Shown here piece after piece: positions 20,845 to 31,200 of a DNA stretch of 64,000 nt. The position numbers were made by a program, and so were the translations under genes. Under the pieces are notes generated by a model, which saw only the letters and a program-made list of their open reading frames with translations, ran no database searches and was not told the DNA's origin. Every line of letters begins with the position of its first letter. Position 1 is the stretch's first letter. The DNA lies in assembly GCF_030269925.1 (NCBI RefSeq), contig NC_085107.1, forward strand, positions 186,001-250,000, given 5' to 3'. This DNA is from Bombyx mori (lineage: Eukaryota > Arthropoda > Insecta > Lepidoptera > Bombycidae).

Positions 20845-22473
20845 TTACCGGCGGAGTGAGGGGAGGACGTACGTATTTAATGACGTGTATACGTCGGCGT
20901 ATTCCTGCACAACGGCGATAAAGTGTTGTGCAGTGGAGGCAGCGCGAATGGCGTCGCCCAAAGCGTTAACGCGCTCAAAGTTGATCGACTGAAAGAAGTC
21001 GATCGCTAAAGCGAGATTTTCGGACGCGGTCGGAGGGCAAGTCGCGGGAGAGGGACGAGTCGCGGGGGCGGGACGAATCGCGGAGGAGGGAGTTGTAGCC
21101 GTGTTCGTGTACGGCAGCGGTTTTGCCCAGGCCGAGACACTGGGCACCGCCGCCGGAACGAACGCTGGCTTAGCCTGCGACGCAGAGGGTGCCGAGGCTT
21201 TGATGTCTGGGCCGGAAGCTCGGAGGCGGTTTTGGCGGGCGACGCGGCGATTTATTTTAGGGGCTCGGGGGCAACCACGGTAATTCGCGGGGTGACCCTG
21301 TGTTCGACACAGGACGCAGCTAGGCGGTTCCGTCGCGGTTTTTTGGTCGCGAGCGCAGAGGGCCGTGGCGTGATCGCCCAAACACTTAACACATCGGGGG
21401 CGCGCGTGACAGTTACGGGAAGAGTGTCCGTACAATTGACAGTTATGGCACTGGCTAGGAGTGCCTTTTTTATGGGGGGCTTCGATGGCGATACCGGAGA
21501 GCCTACAGACGGTCTGTGTGTTGAAGATTTTCTTACCCTCGGGGGTAGGCTGGAGGGTGACTAGAACCATATTATATGGCTCCCTACCGCGACCGGTGTG
21601 CATACGGTGCACAGAATTCACTGGAAAGCCCTGTTCTAACAGATCGGCCTTGACGAGCTCTACATCTAACTCTTTAGGGATTCCGCGTATTACAACGCGG
21701 AGTTCGCGCTCCTCCTGGAGCGTATAAGTATGGAAACTTATACGTTCCTTACGGAGGTAAGAAGAGAGGGCCCTATGGTCGTCGGGTGTTTGAACCTTAA
21801 TTTGAATGCCGTTCGCGAGGTTACGGGCATTCGTGAAATTTATATTTTTGGCCTTAAGGGCCATGCAAACTCGATCCCAAGCTGCCTTCTCCTGAAGGAT
21901 AACCGGGGGAGGGGTCTGGGTTTTATTTTGTGCCACCGGACGCGGCGACGGAGTGGCACGGGCTGGGGGCGCAACGGGAGTCTGAGGGCGTGGGCGCGAC
22001 GCGTTCACGGCTTTGCTAATTTTAGCGGCCGCGGGAGCTCGAGACTCCGCGGCACGCTTCTTACCCTTCTGTACCAGGGTGAATCCATCCGTCGATGAGG
22101 CGGGGGCGAGGTCGACCTCCATGTCCGAGTCAGAGTCGGAGCACGAGGAGGCGGGTGCAGGCGACCTACGAGCAAGTGTAGGTGTTTTAGAGGGCGCGAC
22201 GGAGGCCGCGGATGATCGCTCAGCTGAAACGATGGTCACGGCGGACGACGCAGCAGCTTTTCTCGCCAGTATAGGCGACACGGGAGCGGCAGGCACGACA
22301 GAGGCTGCGGTGCTCAATGCAGAAGGTCTGCACGCAGGTACAGGCGACGCAGGAGCAGCGAGCGCGGCGGAGTCCTCGAGAGGGCTCGCAGTGTGATTGG
22401 CCTTGAAGGCCAGAAACTCCGAGGCGAGCTGTGGGTAGCGAAGTCGGAGGAATTCCGCGAATACAGCGTCCAT
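20845..22473 (-). CDS. LINE ORF1: gag-like nucleic-acid-binding protein
   Basis: I start this frame at the ATG giving MDAVFAEFLRLRYPQLASEF (542 residues). The open frame extends 15 codons further to a GTG, which is unlikely as a start. The order is: a short N-terminal helix; a long Ala/Pro/Ser-rich low-complexity region (to about residue 190) with an acidic patch SDSDSDMEVD; an RRM-like region (about 200-330, ELRVVIRGIPKELD); and three zinc knuckles at about 342-401 (CHNCQLYGHSSRNC, CVKCLGDHATALC, CVLCRTQGHPANYRGC). Three knuckles after an RRM-like fold is the jockey-clade gag layout. The protein should coat LINE RNA and carry it to the nucleus. The stop codon lies one codon upstream of the ORF2 start. 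Confidence 0.9.
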   Translation of the reverse strand: MDAVFAEFLRLRYPQLASEFLAFKANHTASPLEDSAALAAPASPVPACRPSALSTAASVVPAAPVSPILARKAAASSAVTIVSAERSSAASVAPSKTPTLARRSPAPASSCSDSDSDMEVDLAPASSTDGFTLVQKGKKRAAESRAPAAAKISKAVNASRPRPQTPVAPPARATPSPRPVAQNKTQTPPPVILQEKAAWDRVCMALKAKNINFTNARNLANGIQIKVQTPDDHRALSSYLRKERISFHTYTLQEERELRVVIRGIPKELDVELVKADLLEQGFPVNSVHRMHTGRGREPYNMVLVTLQPTPEGKKIFNTQTVCRLSGIAIEAPHKKGTPSQCHNCQLYGHSSRNCHARPRCVKCLGDHATALCARDQKTATEPPSCVLCRTQGHPANYRGCPRAPKINRRVARQNRLRASGPDIKASAPSASQAKPAFVPAAVPSVSAWAKPLPYTNTATTPSSAIRPAPATRPSPATCPPTASENLALAIDFFQSINFERVNALGDAIRAASTAQHFIAVVQEYADVYTSLNTYVLPSLRR

Positions 22474-22874
22474 GATCGCTGAGTACCCAGGTGGGGCGGC
22501 CCCGGGTCTTGAAAACACTCGCCTTGCGGCGAGGCCCCAACTTCTCGGACCTGAGCGGTTCTATTGAACACAGGTGGCAGTGCGGCGCGATTACTACAGG
22601 ACAAAGAAAAAGCACAACAAAACAGAAATTACGAAAAGAAACAAAACAAATAAATACTTGCAGGAAACCACTTTGTCGGCAAATGTTCCACGAACACAAA
22701 AATAACTAAAACAAAACAAATAAAAGCTTCCAGGAAACACACTTGGTCGGCAGATGTATCACGAACACAGGCCGCGCGAACAATGGCCGGGCTAACAAAA
22801 GCCGGGCGAACAAAGACCGGGCGATCGAGTGGACGATGAGCACGTCCGCACGTGACGGGTGCCTCTATCGGAAT
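22474..22874 (-). promoter_or_regulatory. LINE 5' UTR with internal promoter elements and tandem repeats
   Basis: In the minus sense, taking the first element base (22874) as +1, the junction reads TC-ATTC, which fits the insect initiator TCAKTY. GGACGTG falls exactly at +28 to +34 (22847-22841), the position and sequence of the downstream promoter element of Drosophila jockey-type LINEs. The UTR also holds three roughly 16-bp units around GCCCGG...TTGTT (22776-22830) and two roughly 65-bp tandem units containing GTTTCCTG and GTTCGTG (22644-22775). Promoter function is inferred from position only. Confidence 0.65.
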
Positions 22875-22888
22875 GAGTCGTACAATGT
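22875..22888. repeat. Target-site duplication, 5' side of jockey-type LINE
   Basis: GAGTCGTACAATGT is identical to 17652-17665. Confidence 0.9.
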
Positions 22889-23123
22889 CTGAAGGAGTAA
22901 TTTTTTTCTGATTTTTCTTTTCTTTCACAATCTTCACTATCTTTAAGATTACATTTGGCTTCCTGTGATGCCTTTGTTGCTAGATTTGAATTTATAAAAA
23001 TCTCCCATTATTAAATACATATTTTGTTATGTGAAAAATTATATGGACCAAATTGTGATGAAGTTTATTTATATTTGAGGTTAATATCAATTGAGTTAAA
23101 ATACCAATAAAGGCTAAGTTAAC

Positions 23124-23362
23124 TGGTGGTTATTTACTGAGACTTCACTGGATTTCTTGCAAGAGCCTGAGAAGTCACATCAAGCGGTTTTGTGTCACTT
23201 TTGCGCATTTGTGTCCTTTCACAGGTGCTAAACGAAAAATATTATATGCCAACATTATTACGTTTGTATACCTGAAGAAACACAAAATTAACAAAATAAA
23301 ACAATTCACACAGCTTCGCTTCTTGTGTTCCCGCCAAAAATTCCAGTATATTCTATTAGTAG
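23124..23362 (+). repeat. Unclassified direct repeat, copy 1
   Basis: It shares ordered blocks with 23573-23807: TTTACTGAGA, CTTTCACAG, ACCTGAAGAAACAC, AACAAAATAAAACAA and CCCGCCAAAAA. The two copies are offset by about 448 bp and clearly diverged. I do not recognise the family. Confidence 0.6.
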
Positions 23363-23572
23363 TAGTTTTATTTTTCCAAATGGGAAGGCAAAGGTATTAC
23401 ACCATACAGCCTAATCTTTTATATATATTTTTTTAATGAAATAATATCATATTATGAAATAAAATGAAGCTGATTAATTTAATATGAAACATGGTATGGC
23501 ATGAAATGAAATGAGATGAATTGAAATGAGATGATATGATATGATATGGGATGAAACATAATCTCAGTAAAA

Positions 23573-23807
23573 TGATGGTCGTTTACTGAGATTTTTTCAG
23601 TGGACTTTTTGGAGGATCCCGAGTAGTTACGTCTAACGGCTTTGTTTCATTTTCCAACATTTGTGCACTTTCACAGATACTAAACAGTTAATAAACCACC
23701 GCTAGTACACATTTAAACCTGAAGAAACACTAAATAGACAAAATAAAACAAATCGCACAACTTGACACCTCGCGTTCCCGCCAAAAAGTCCTTTAATCTA
23801 TTAACGT
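23573..23807 (+). repeat. Unclassified direct repeat, copy 2
   Basis: This is the partner of 23124-23362, with the same blocks in the same order. Between the copies is an imperfect tract of GAAATGA/GATATGA units (about 23490-23560). Confidence 0.6.
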
Positions 23808-24033
23808 CAATAATTATCAGGTTTTTGGGAATAGTATGAGGCTCAGGAATTCAACATTATACAGCCAAATATAACAGTTTTTAATATTCATAATGTAATT
23901 TCAAATCCAGTGAATAAAAATCATCTTGATGTAGCTTTAATTAACAAATTTAACTATGCTATTCGTCAATTGTAATTCTAGGGCGAAATAATCATATAAT
24001 GTTAGAGTTTTCATAACAATTTAGACTTAGGGA

Positions 24034-24122
24034 TTTTTGGTGGCCAGGAGGCCTTTTCAGTTTCACCAGGACAGGTGGGCGAGCAAAGGCTTAGTCAGGC
24101 GGAGTGGGATTTGCTAACAGAA
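24034..24122 (-). mobile_element. Jockey-type LINE 3'-end fragment
   Basis: GGTGGCCAGGAGGCC, CAGTTTCACCAGGACAGGTG and GGGATTTGCTAACA match the 3' UTR of the full-length element at 17740-17830. Only about 85 bp is present and no tail is clear, so this is an old fragment. Confidence 0.7.
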
Positions 24123-24600
24123 ACAATTTAGGCTACTAAAAAGTATTTACAATAGCTGGAAATCTTAGCAATTTATTCGTTTTTTTTTTTTGAGATTTTT
24201 TTATATCTTAGTCACTAGAATATTTACGCGATTATACCAAAGTCACTATGCTAAAAACCCAATAAAAATTTATAACAAAGGCCTTTTGACTGCCCCTTGA
24301 TTTGAAGGGCATGCGTTTTCTTGAGGCCATATTTAAGTATAGGTACCTATTTTGAAGAACAAAATATCAAATTTTGGTGCATAATAGAGGTAGAGAATAA
24401 CAATAATCTTTGTTCTAAGTATTGATGAAAAACTTACATCAAAACATGATTAAAATTCATAAAAAAGAAACATAATTAAGAATAAGATTTTTTTTCGAAC
24501 GTTCCAAGGAACGTTTGCAATTTTGTTCAACTAAAAAACGTGTTTATATTGTTTTTATTGTGTTGTAATCTAATAGTTGTATTGTTTCGCTTTATTTTAA
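24123..24600. other. Intronic AT-rich DNA
   Basis: There is no ORF or named repeat. T-rich runs occur at about 24179 and 24489. Confidence 0.4.
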
Positions 24601-24601
24601 T

Positions 24602-24692
24602 TTTTTTTATTGCTTAATTGGGTGGATCAGCTCACGGCCCAACTGATGTTAAGTGGCTACCGGAGTTCCAAGGTCTAAGTATAGTACATATG
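24602..24692 (-). mobile_element. Bm1 SINE 3' fragment
   Basis: TTTATTGCTTAATTGGGTGG through GGCCCAACTGATGTTAAGTG is the reverse complement of the Bm1 3' end. Only about 90 bp remains. Confidence 0.7.
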
Positions 24693-24716
24693 CAAAAATA
24701 CCTGTTTAAGAATATT

Positions 24717-24958
24717 TTTTTATTGCTTAGATGGGTGGACGAGCTTACAGCCCACCTGGTGTTAAGTGGTTACTGGAGCCCATAGACATCCACAACGTAA
24801 ATGCGCCACTCACTCCGAGGCAAGTTCTAAGGTCTCAAGTATAGTTACAACGGTTGCCCCGCCCCTCAAACCGAAACGCATGACTGCTTCACGGCAGAAA
24901 TTGGCAGGGCGGTGGTACCTACCCGTACGGACTCGCAAGACGACGTGCCAGTAACGCT
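24717..24958 (-). mobile_element. Bm1 SINE 3' half
   Basis: This is the reverse complement of Bm1 from the tail (TATTGCTTAGATGGGTGG) to the TACTGG core, lacking the tRNA-like head. It lies 25 bp from another Bm1 fragment in the same orientation. Confidence 0.8.
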
Positions 24959-25521
24959 ATCTTGGAAATTTAAGATGTTAATATCGTCGATACTACACGT
25001 CATTTTATTCCTTCGCTTGCTTTTATTTGTGTCGATTCAATGAATGAGCCGTTCAATTATTTAAATCGGTGTAATTAATTACAGTCGCGGCGGAAAAGCT
25101 ATTCTCTCTCTAAGCTCTCGCATTAGAGAGGAATTTAAAGCATCTAGATCGAGCTATCATCGACTAAGACTATACTGGTATAAGCCTTGATCTTCCGAAT
25201 AACTAATTGCGGTGATGTGTGTTATTTTGACCTGAACGCAGGCCTTCTTAATAAACTTGATCGTCTTCTTAATAACTGTATCGATTTATTTTTAAGCTTC
25301 GTAAATATGATCATAATATATCTTCCTACGGTGCTGAGCTTAAGCTTCTACCGATTCGCAAGCGTCGTAATTTACTTGCGACGTACTGACGACTCTTAAT
25401 TCCGTACTTACGTCCGAACCTCCTTTCTATCTAATTCCCTATTTTCAATATTTTTACTCAAGCAATGAGCGGGCCCTGCGTTCTATCCATACTCTATTAA
25501 TTCGTTGTTCCTCACGTAGTT
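24959..25521. other. Intronic DNA, nothing recognised
   Basis: No gene or named repeat is seen between a Bm1 fragment and a Helitron. Confidence 0.4.
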
Positions 25522-26450
25522 CTAGACACCAGTGGTCGCACAGTAGTCGAAATTTGACTATTATTAATTAAAATCATAAGTTTGAACATTATTAAGGGTC
25601 TATTGTCAAAGACAATCATAGGCCGCTATAATAACAAATTTCCAAAGGCTTTACTATAGATGAATAATATTGAAGACAAATATTAATCCTTTCTCAATTA
25701 GACCACAGGCTTTAACAATAAACAAAAGAGCATTTAAGTGTGTGTGTCAAGTACATTGTTTTTTTTATTTTGGTCCCGAGGAAAGTCGTGGTCGTAAGTC
25801 GTCGTGGCCTAAAGGATAAGACGTCCGGTGCATTCGTATCGAGCGATGCACCGATGTTCGAATCCCGCAGGCGGGTACCAATTTTTCTGATGAAATACGT
25901 ACTTAACAAGTGTTCACGATTGACTTCCACGGTGAGGGAATAACATCGTGTAATAAAAATTAAACCCGCAAAATTATAATTTGCGTAATTTCTGGTGATA
26001 GGACCTCTTGTGAGTCCACGCGGGTAGGTACCACCATCCCGCCTATTTCTGCCGTGAAGCAGTAATGCGTTTCGGTTTGAAGGGTGGGGTAGCCGTTGTA
26101 ACTATACTGAGACCTCAGAACTTATATCTCAAGGTGGGTGGCGCATTTACGTCGTAGATGTCTATGGGCTCCAGTAACCACTTAACACCAGGTGGGCTGT
26201 GAGCTCGTCCACTCATCTAAGCAATAAAAAAAAAAAATCGCCGCACTTCCGCCCACCATTGAGGAAAATACACGGTAGTGTGTGTAAAGTTTTTTTATTG
26301 ATATAAAATATTTTGTCCACAATTTAAAAAAAATAACATTTTGTACTTCTCTATATAAACCATAATTGTGGAAAATTTCATACTTATCGGTCCGCAAAAC
26401 ATTTCGTAAAAAGGGGTACAAATTTTTTGCTTCACGTATTAATATATAGA
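25522..26450 (-). mobile_element. Non-autonomous Helitron interrupted by Bm1
   Basis: In the minus sense it starts TCTATATATTAATACGTGAA (at 26450) and ends at CTAG (25525-25522). A hairpin-forming GTCAAATTTCGAC-type palindrome lies just before the CTAG end, as in the copies at 27759-28248 and 33608-34025. The copy is split by a Bm1 insertion at 25794-26238. The base beyond CTAG is not the expected T, so the older end has mutated. Confidence 0.65.
25794..26238 (+). mobile_element. Bm1 SINE, full length (left border of tandem duplication)
   Basis: The tRNA-like head has an A-box-like GGCCTAAAGGAT and a B box GTTCGAATCCC. The core reads GCAAAATTATAATTTGCGTA and the tail AAGCAATAAAAAAAA. Diagnostic bases (TTTCTGGTGATAGG; CCACGCGGG; CCATCCCGCC) identify it as the source of the 3' half of the hybrid SINE at 34318-34762. 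Bm1 is transcribed by RNA polymerase III and moved by LINE enzymes. Confidence 0.92.
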
Positions 26451-26845
26451 TGTTCATAACTCTTTCATCGTGTAGTCTGCTCTGCTACGGAATGCGCCCC
26501 CTCTCGAGATCAAGACTATTACTGACGGATGCGCGTTCAAGTTAAGGGTTCGGCGAATGCTGTTGGAAAAGTTAGCGGTTTCGTCATGACTTTATTAAGT
26601 TGAAATTAAGTTATTTGCTGAGTGAATTTATTAATATATTCCTTTGAATAATGTGCAAACTATTGTTATTTATGTATTTTTAAGTGTATACACTTATGTA
26701 TTGTATCCATGTATTTTTGCGTATATATTTGTAATTTAACATAAATTTCATTGCACCTTCCATTATTTACTCTGCACTACCTTTGGTTAACTAATAGAGA
26801 ATGCATTAGGCAGTAAGTCCGCCAATATGAATTTTACATGAAGTG

Positions 26846-26868
26846 TAATAAATAAATAAATAAATAAG
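26846..26868 (+). repeat. AAAT microsatellite
   Basis: A short run of AATAAATAAATAAATAA. It recurs at about 35370-35392 in the second duplication copy. Confidence 0.7.
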
Positions 26869-26999
26869 TATATCATTATTCTCTGTTATTTATATGAAAA
26901 TTATCTTAATAGTCTTGTGAAAAGATTGTGAACATTTTATTGCAACTTTAGATACTAATAATACATTTTTTTTGCCTTCCTACCTGGCATTTTTATCTA

Positions 27000-27350
27000 G
27001 AGGCTATTTTGACTTCTCTATGGTTAGTGGTAAAGCTCACGGGTCGCCTGAATAAATTATTATATATTCTAGCAAGAGCAGTGCTTGGCTGAATCTACCA
27101 TCGATCGGAAACGCGACTTACTGAGAAGCTCCGCCGAGAAACTGTATGCGCTGTATCTATTGGTTAAGTCGCAAGTCGAACTCTTCGTGGCTTTCGAAAA
27201 ATTGGACGAGGACGGTGATCGGTGCTTGAAATACCTAAAAGTATAGAGAGTGGATCGAGAGGATCCGAGAGAACATATCTGGGACAAGAGCGGCTATTTG
27301 TCGTCGCATCATCTCGGGTCGGGGAGTAGTGGTGGTAGTTCATTTCTTCT
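27000..27350 (-). repeat. Diverged jockey-type LINE 3'-region copy
   Basis: CTACCATCGATCGGAAACGC, CTGAGAAGCTCCGCCGAGAA and GTGGATCGAGAGGATCCGAG align in order with 63055-63430 and with the plus strand of the LINE 3' region at about 17880-18150. LINE sense is therefore minus. It is repeated at 35524-35874. Confidence 0.55.
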
Positions 27351-27758
27351 CATGGCGATCAACATCTCTAGGCGACCAACTGGTCATGAGTCAAATGATA
27401 CAATTTCGTGTACTTTCAGAACGAAATTATGGCCTATTGGCGCGCTATGCTGCCATCTTTTTTAAAAACAGCTAGTTGCCCGCGGCTCGCCAGGCCTCAG
27501 AGACATCATAACAGAAGGTCGAGGTTACAATTCGAGTCAAAAAAGCATTTGTACATTTTTATTCTATGGGCTGATTTCATTCTGAATTAACACATACCTC
27601 CAGAGTGTGACAGTATTATCACGCTCGTGGCCACTCATTAAGGAATCAATGCCAGCCGAGAAAGTAATGTCAAGAACATTAAATAATCGACATAGTCCAT
27701 TGTTTTAAATTTGTATAACATTTGCGTTATGCTGATGACATACAAATATTTTGTAAAA

Positions 27759-28248
27759 CTAGTGGTCCCGCAGTATTCGAAATTCGACTATAATGAATTG
27801 AAATTATAAGTTTGAACGTTATTATGGTTATATTGTCAAAGACTATTATACTTCTGTAATCACAGATTTCGCCAAGACTACAGTATAGACAAATAGTATT
27901 AAAGATAAACAATATTAACCTATTTTCAATTGATTTGACCACAGACTTTAAGTACCTATATTAACTAAATTTTGACAATAGACAAAGATTATACCATAGA
28001 TTATACACTTAATAATTGAAGAGTATGTGAGGCGTATACATACATATGTGTGTATATCAAATACATGGCAGTGTGTGCAATGTTTTCTTTATTGATTTAA
28101 TGTATCTTTAACGCATTATTTTAAAAAATATATTAGCATTGTACACTCCTCTATATTCTTTATAAGTGTGGGAAATTTCATACTCCTCTGTCCGCGCAAT
28201 TTTCGTATAAGGGATACAAAGTTTTTGCTTCACGTATTAATACATAGA
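27759..28248 (-). mobile_element. Non-autonomous Helitron
   Basis: This 490-bp element has its CTAG end at 27759-27762 with the correct outside base, and its TC end at 28248. Near the CTAG end the palindrome TCGAAATTCGA forms the expected 3' hairpin. The interior (CCGCGCAATTTTCGT, GCTTCACGTATTAAT) is shared with the copies at 25522-26450 and 33608-34025. It has no coding capacity. Confidence 0.7.
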
Positions 28249-31200
28249 TAACAAGCGTAAAAGATTTGTAGTGATGCAATTTACAATTTAGTAATAATGT
28301 CATTCGAAATATCATAATAGTTCATTTTCAGCAATGTCAAAGTATTCGCGTTAGGCGTAAAATAATACTCATGATCCGTATAACTTCAATTTAGTTCTTT
28401 TGGAAAACTTTTGACAATTCATGATTATGGGACAGAGTTTGATCACACTTTATTATTTTTATTAGACCACATTACTGTATTGTGTGCCAAAGCATTCCGT
28501 AGCCTAGTCAAGCTTTTGTAAATCCTTCAGAAATAGCAGGTCTATAAAATCTATATATTCTGCATGATTGCATTTATCTCTCGAATAATGCCTATCCGAT
28601 ATGGACCTTAAATTATATAACAACAGTAAGCCGCACTGAGCTGCGTCAAAGATGTTCGTAAAACATTTTAATTACGGAGTACGTAAATAACCAGTCTAAT
28701 TTGCTGATAGTTGCACAAGACACAAATTACTTGCACTTGAAAACAGAGGTAAGTTTCTAGACATGACACTTCCTTACGACAACATATATAGTAATCTTGA
28801 TTATGTAGACCTGTAGGTGTAGACTGTTACTAGATACAGTCTGCACACAATTATTTGAACGCACCAATGCGCCACTGAACGCGTCACTCGCGTCACTTGC
28901 ATCACCCGCTTCTGCTTCACTTATCGAAATACTCGACTAACTAAGCCAATTCATTTTGGAAATTTTGAGCGATTTGATTTTTTATTTTATTTGGTTGAAT
29001 ACAGAATGGGGTACTAGGTCCTCTGATTTAGTCTCGCGTGTTTTACATGTAACTTTATATTTGTATGTATTTCATTTATTTTTATTTTATTATAATACTA
29101 TTTGAAAATACTTATAATAAAAGTCCATTTAAAAAAATTAACTAATATCAGCCTTACTAGATTGAAGTAATTTTAATAATTTAGAATGTACCTATACGGC
29201 TACAATGATTACATATTATTACGTAATTATCAAAAAGTATAACTGCGTTTAATGAAGGAATTAATGCGATGTCTGCGCATCTCTTTTATCTCTCGGGTAT
29301 ATGAGGATATTTTATTATTCCACTCGTCTTTACTTGCTGTAATCCTCACAGCGCGTTTATTGCCCGCTACCTGCTCGTTGACAGGTACACGAAGGGTTAG
29401 TTCACGTTTCCTATAAACTTTCCAATAATTGATTATAATAAAATACTATGCTTATTAAATGGTTAATTTTAAGAATTTTACTGCTATTCTAGTATTACAC
29501 ATTATAGAAAGATTAAATTTTTCGGGAGCATATTTTTTAGATAAATTTAGCTCGATTCAGTTGTAGCGTAATCATGTCATTAATGTTGTGAATATAAACG
29601 AAGACAATTTGACTTTTATATCATGTTTTATTCATCAAACGAATCTCCCAACAATTCAGATCTACTTTGACACATTTTTCGTACAATTTTCCTCCCAAAT
29701 ATTCTGCGCGATCCATATGTTGTGACGTGAACTGTACAAAAGTCAAGCCATAGTAACTTTTACAGCGGGACCCTTAAATAAAATTAGCGGAACGAGCACC
29801 ACCCTACCTGTTACGTGATACCCTGCGACTGCGCGTAAAACGAAATGGTTCTGTATAAAGTTTATTGCGTAGGCAGCTCGCGCCCTCGTGGCCGCTCCCG
29901 ACGGCGACGGCGACGCTCGGTACCGCGATGACGTGCGGCCGTGCGGCATCATTGTCGCCGACTTCCTATGTTTTTTTTTCGTTTATTATAAACCTCTAGC
30001 AGATTTCTCTAAAAGATACTCCATAAACATTACATCTTTTATTCTATCCTCACTTCTTTTTTTAAGTGGCTTACATTTTTTTTTATAATTTTACTGTAAT
30101 AGTCTAGATCTAATAAATTTAGAAATGAACATTTAAATTATTTTAATTAAATTTGGAGTTTTTAAGCCAAGACGTTAGGTAAGTAAATCAGCACTCGACG
30201 CACCGTTGTAATAGCCTGCGACAGGAAGCAATTTGTCTTAACGTGGATCCTGATAATGTTTACTATTTTTCATTTGTGCGGCCATAAAACGAACGACCTG
30301 AAATCGTATTTTTTCTAGTATGTAACGTTTCCAACTTTCCTCCGCTGGTATATATGTAGATCGGAAGTTGATCTGGGATAAAACCGTCAGGAGTCAATTT
30401 TATGGTGAATTTACACGCCGAGCGGAAAACGTATGTTTTATGGCCGCGATCGTAACCGAACTAACTAACTTCACATGGCGATTGATTTAAACACCTGCCA
30501 CAAGTCAAACGCGCCATATATCTTGCTGAATTATTGTCGTGTTTGATTGAACGCGCGTTGAGCGTGGCGCGTGGCGAGGCGACTGCATGCGCACCACTGC
30601 CTTACCTACTTGTGCGACATTGTGACATCGAGCTCTTTCAATTAATACGTTCTATTATGTGAACGATGTCGAACCGAAACAAAACTGTAATCGTAAGTGA
30701 CCTTATCTTACAAGTCCCCAGCGGACATCTTGAGTGGTTGTACGTAATTCTAACGTCGGGAAGTGCCGCCTTATCAAATACTGGAGCGGGAGGACTGAGT
30801 GTCGAGATAATGTCTTATTTATGTTCAATGTGCTTTAAGAAGAAAGCGCTCTACGGAAACGAACGAAAATACCATTAATATTAATTCAAGACTTTTAAAA
30901 TAAGATTGTTACTTCATTCTAGAACGTGTTAAAATATAGGTATCTAAGCAACAGTAGTCCTTTGACAATAATAACTCATCGTTTGTATAATTATTTTGTA
31001 ATAGTGTAGAGTTTACCAAGTTCTGTAATCTTTTATATCATAACAGACCTGCTATACCTAAATATTGTTATATGTATATACTAACATTACTATAACATTT
31101 ATAATTAGTAGAATACATTAGTTACCAACAGAGGCTACGGCTATGAGTGGGGCTGGCCGCGGGCGCTGGTCGCGTATTGTTCGAGGGTGGATGGACGGAC

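Larger units (their letters stand above)
17666..22874 (-). mobile_element. Full-length jockey-type LINE, apparently young
   Basis: This 5.2-kb element is bounded by a perfect 14-bp target-site duplication. In the minus sense it has a 5' UTR of about 400 bp with tandem repeats, ORF1 (gag-like), ORF2 (endonuclease and reverse transcriptase), a 3' UTR of about 230 bp, and a poly(A) tail of 65-66 nt (plus-strand T run to 17730). Both ORFs are open. It resembles jockey-clade elements such as BMC1 of Bombyx, but the exact family is not confirmed. Shorter copies of the same family are at 51861-52321 and 24034-24122. It lies in the cyclase intron in the same orientation as the gene. Confidence 0.92.

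Noticed and set aside
18785..22396. Many plus-strand frames of 60-127 codons opposite the LINE
   Set aside because: They are antisense shadows of ORF1 and ORF2, without independent motifs.
23124..23807. LTRs of a small retrotransposon
   Set aside because: The repeats are too diverged and only about 210 bp apart, with no primer-binding site or coding remnant between them.
25800..25870. Possible tRNA gene
   Set aside because: The A and B boxes belong to the tRNA-like head of the Bm1 SINE; no acceptor stem closes around them.
26182..26457. 91-codon minus frame (and its twin at 34706-34981)
   Set aside because: It spans the Bm1 tail and the Helitron end; it is repeat sequence, not a gene.
27250..27465. 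Plus frame starting MDREDPREHIW (and twin at 35774)
   Set aside because: It falls in the LINE-related repeat and reads against that element's coding sense.
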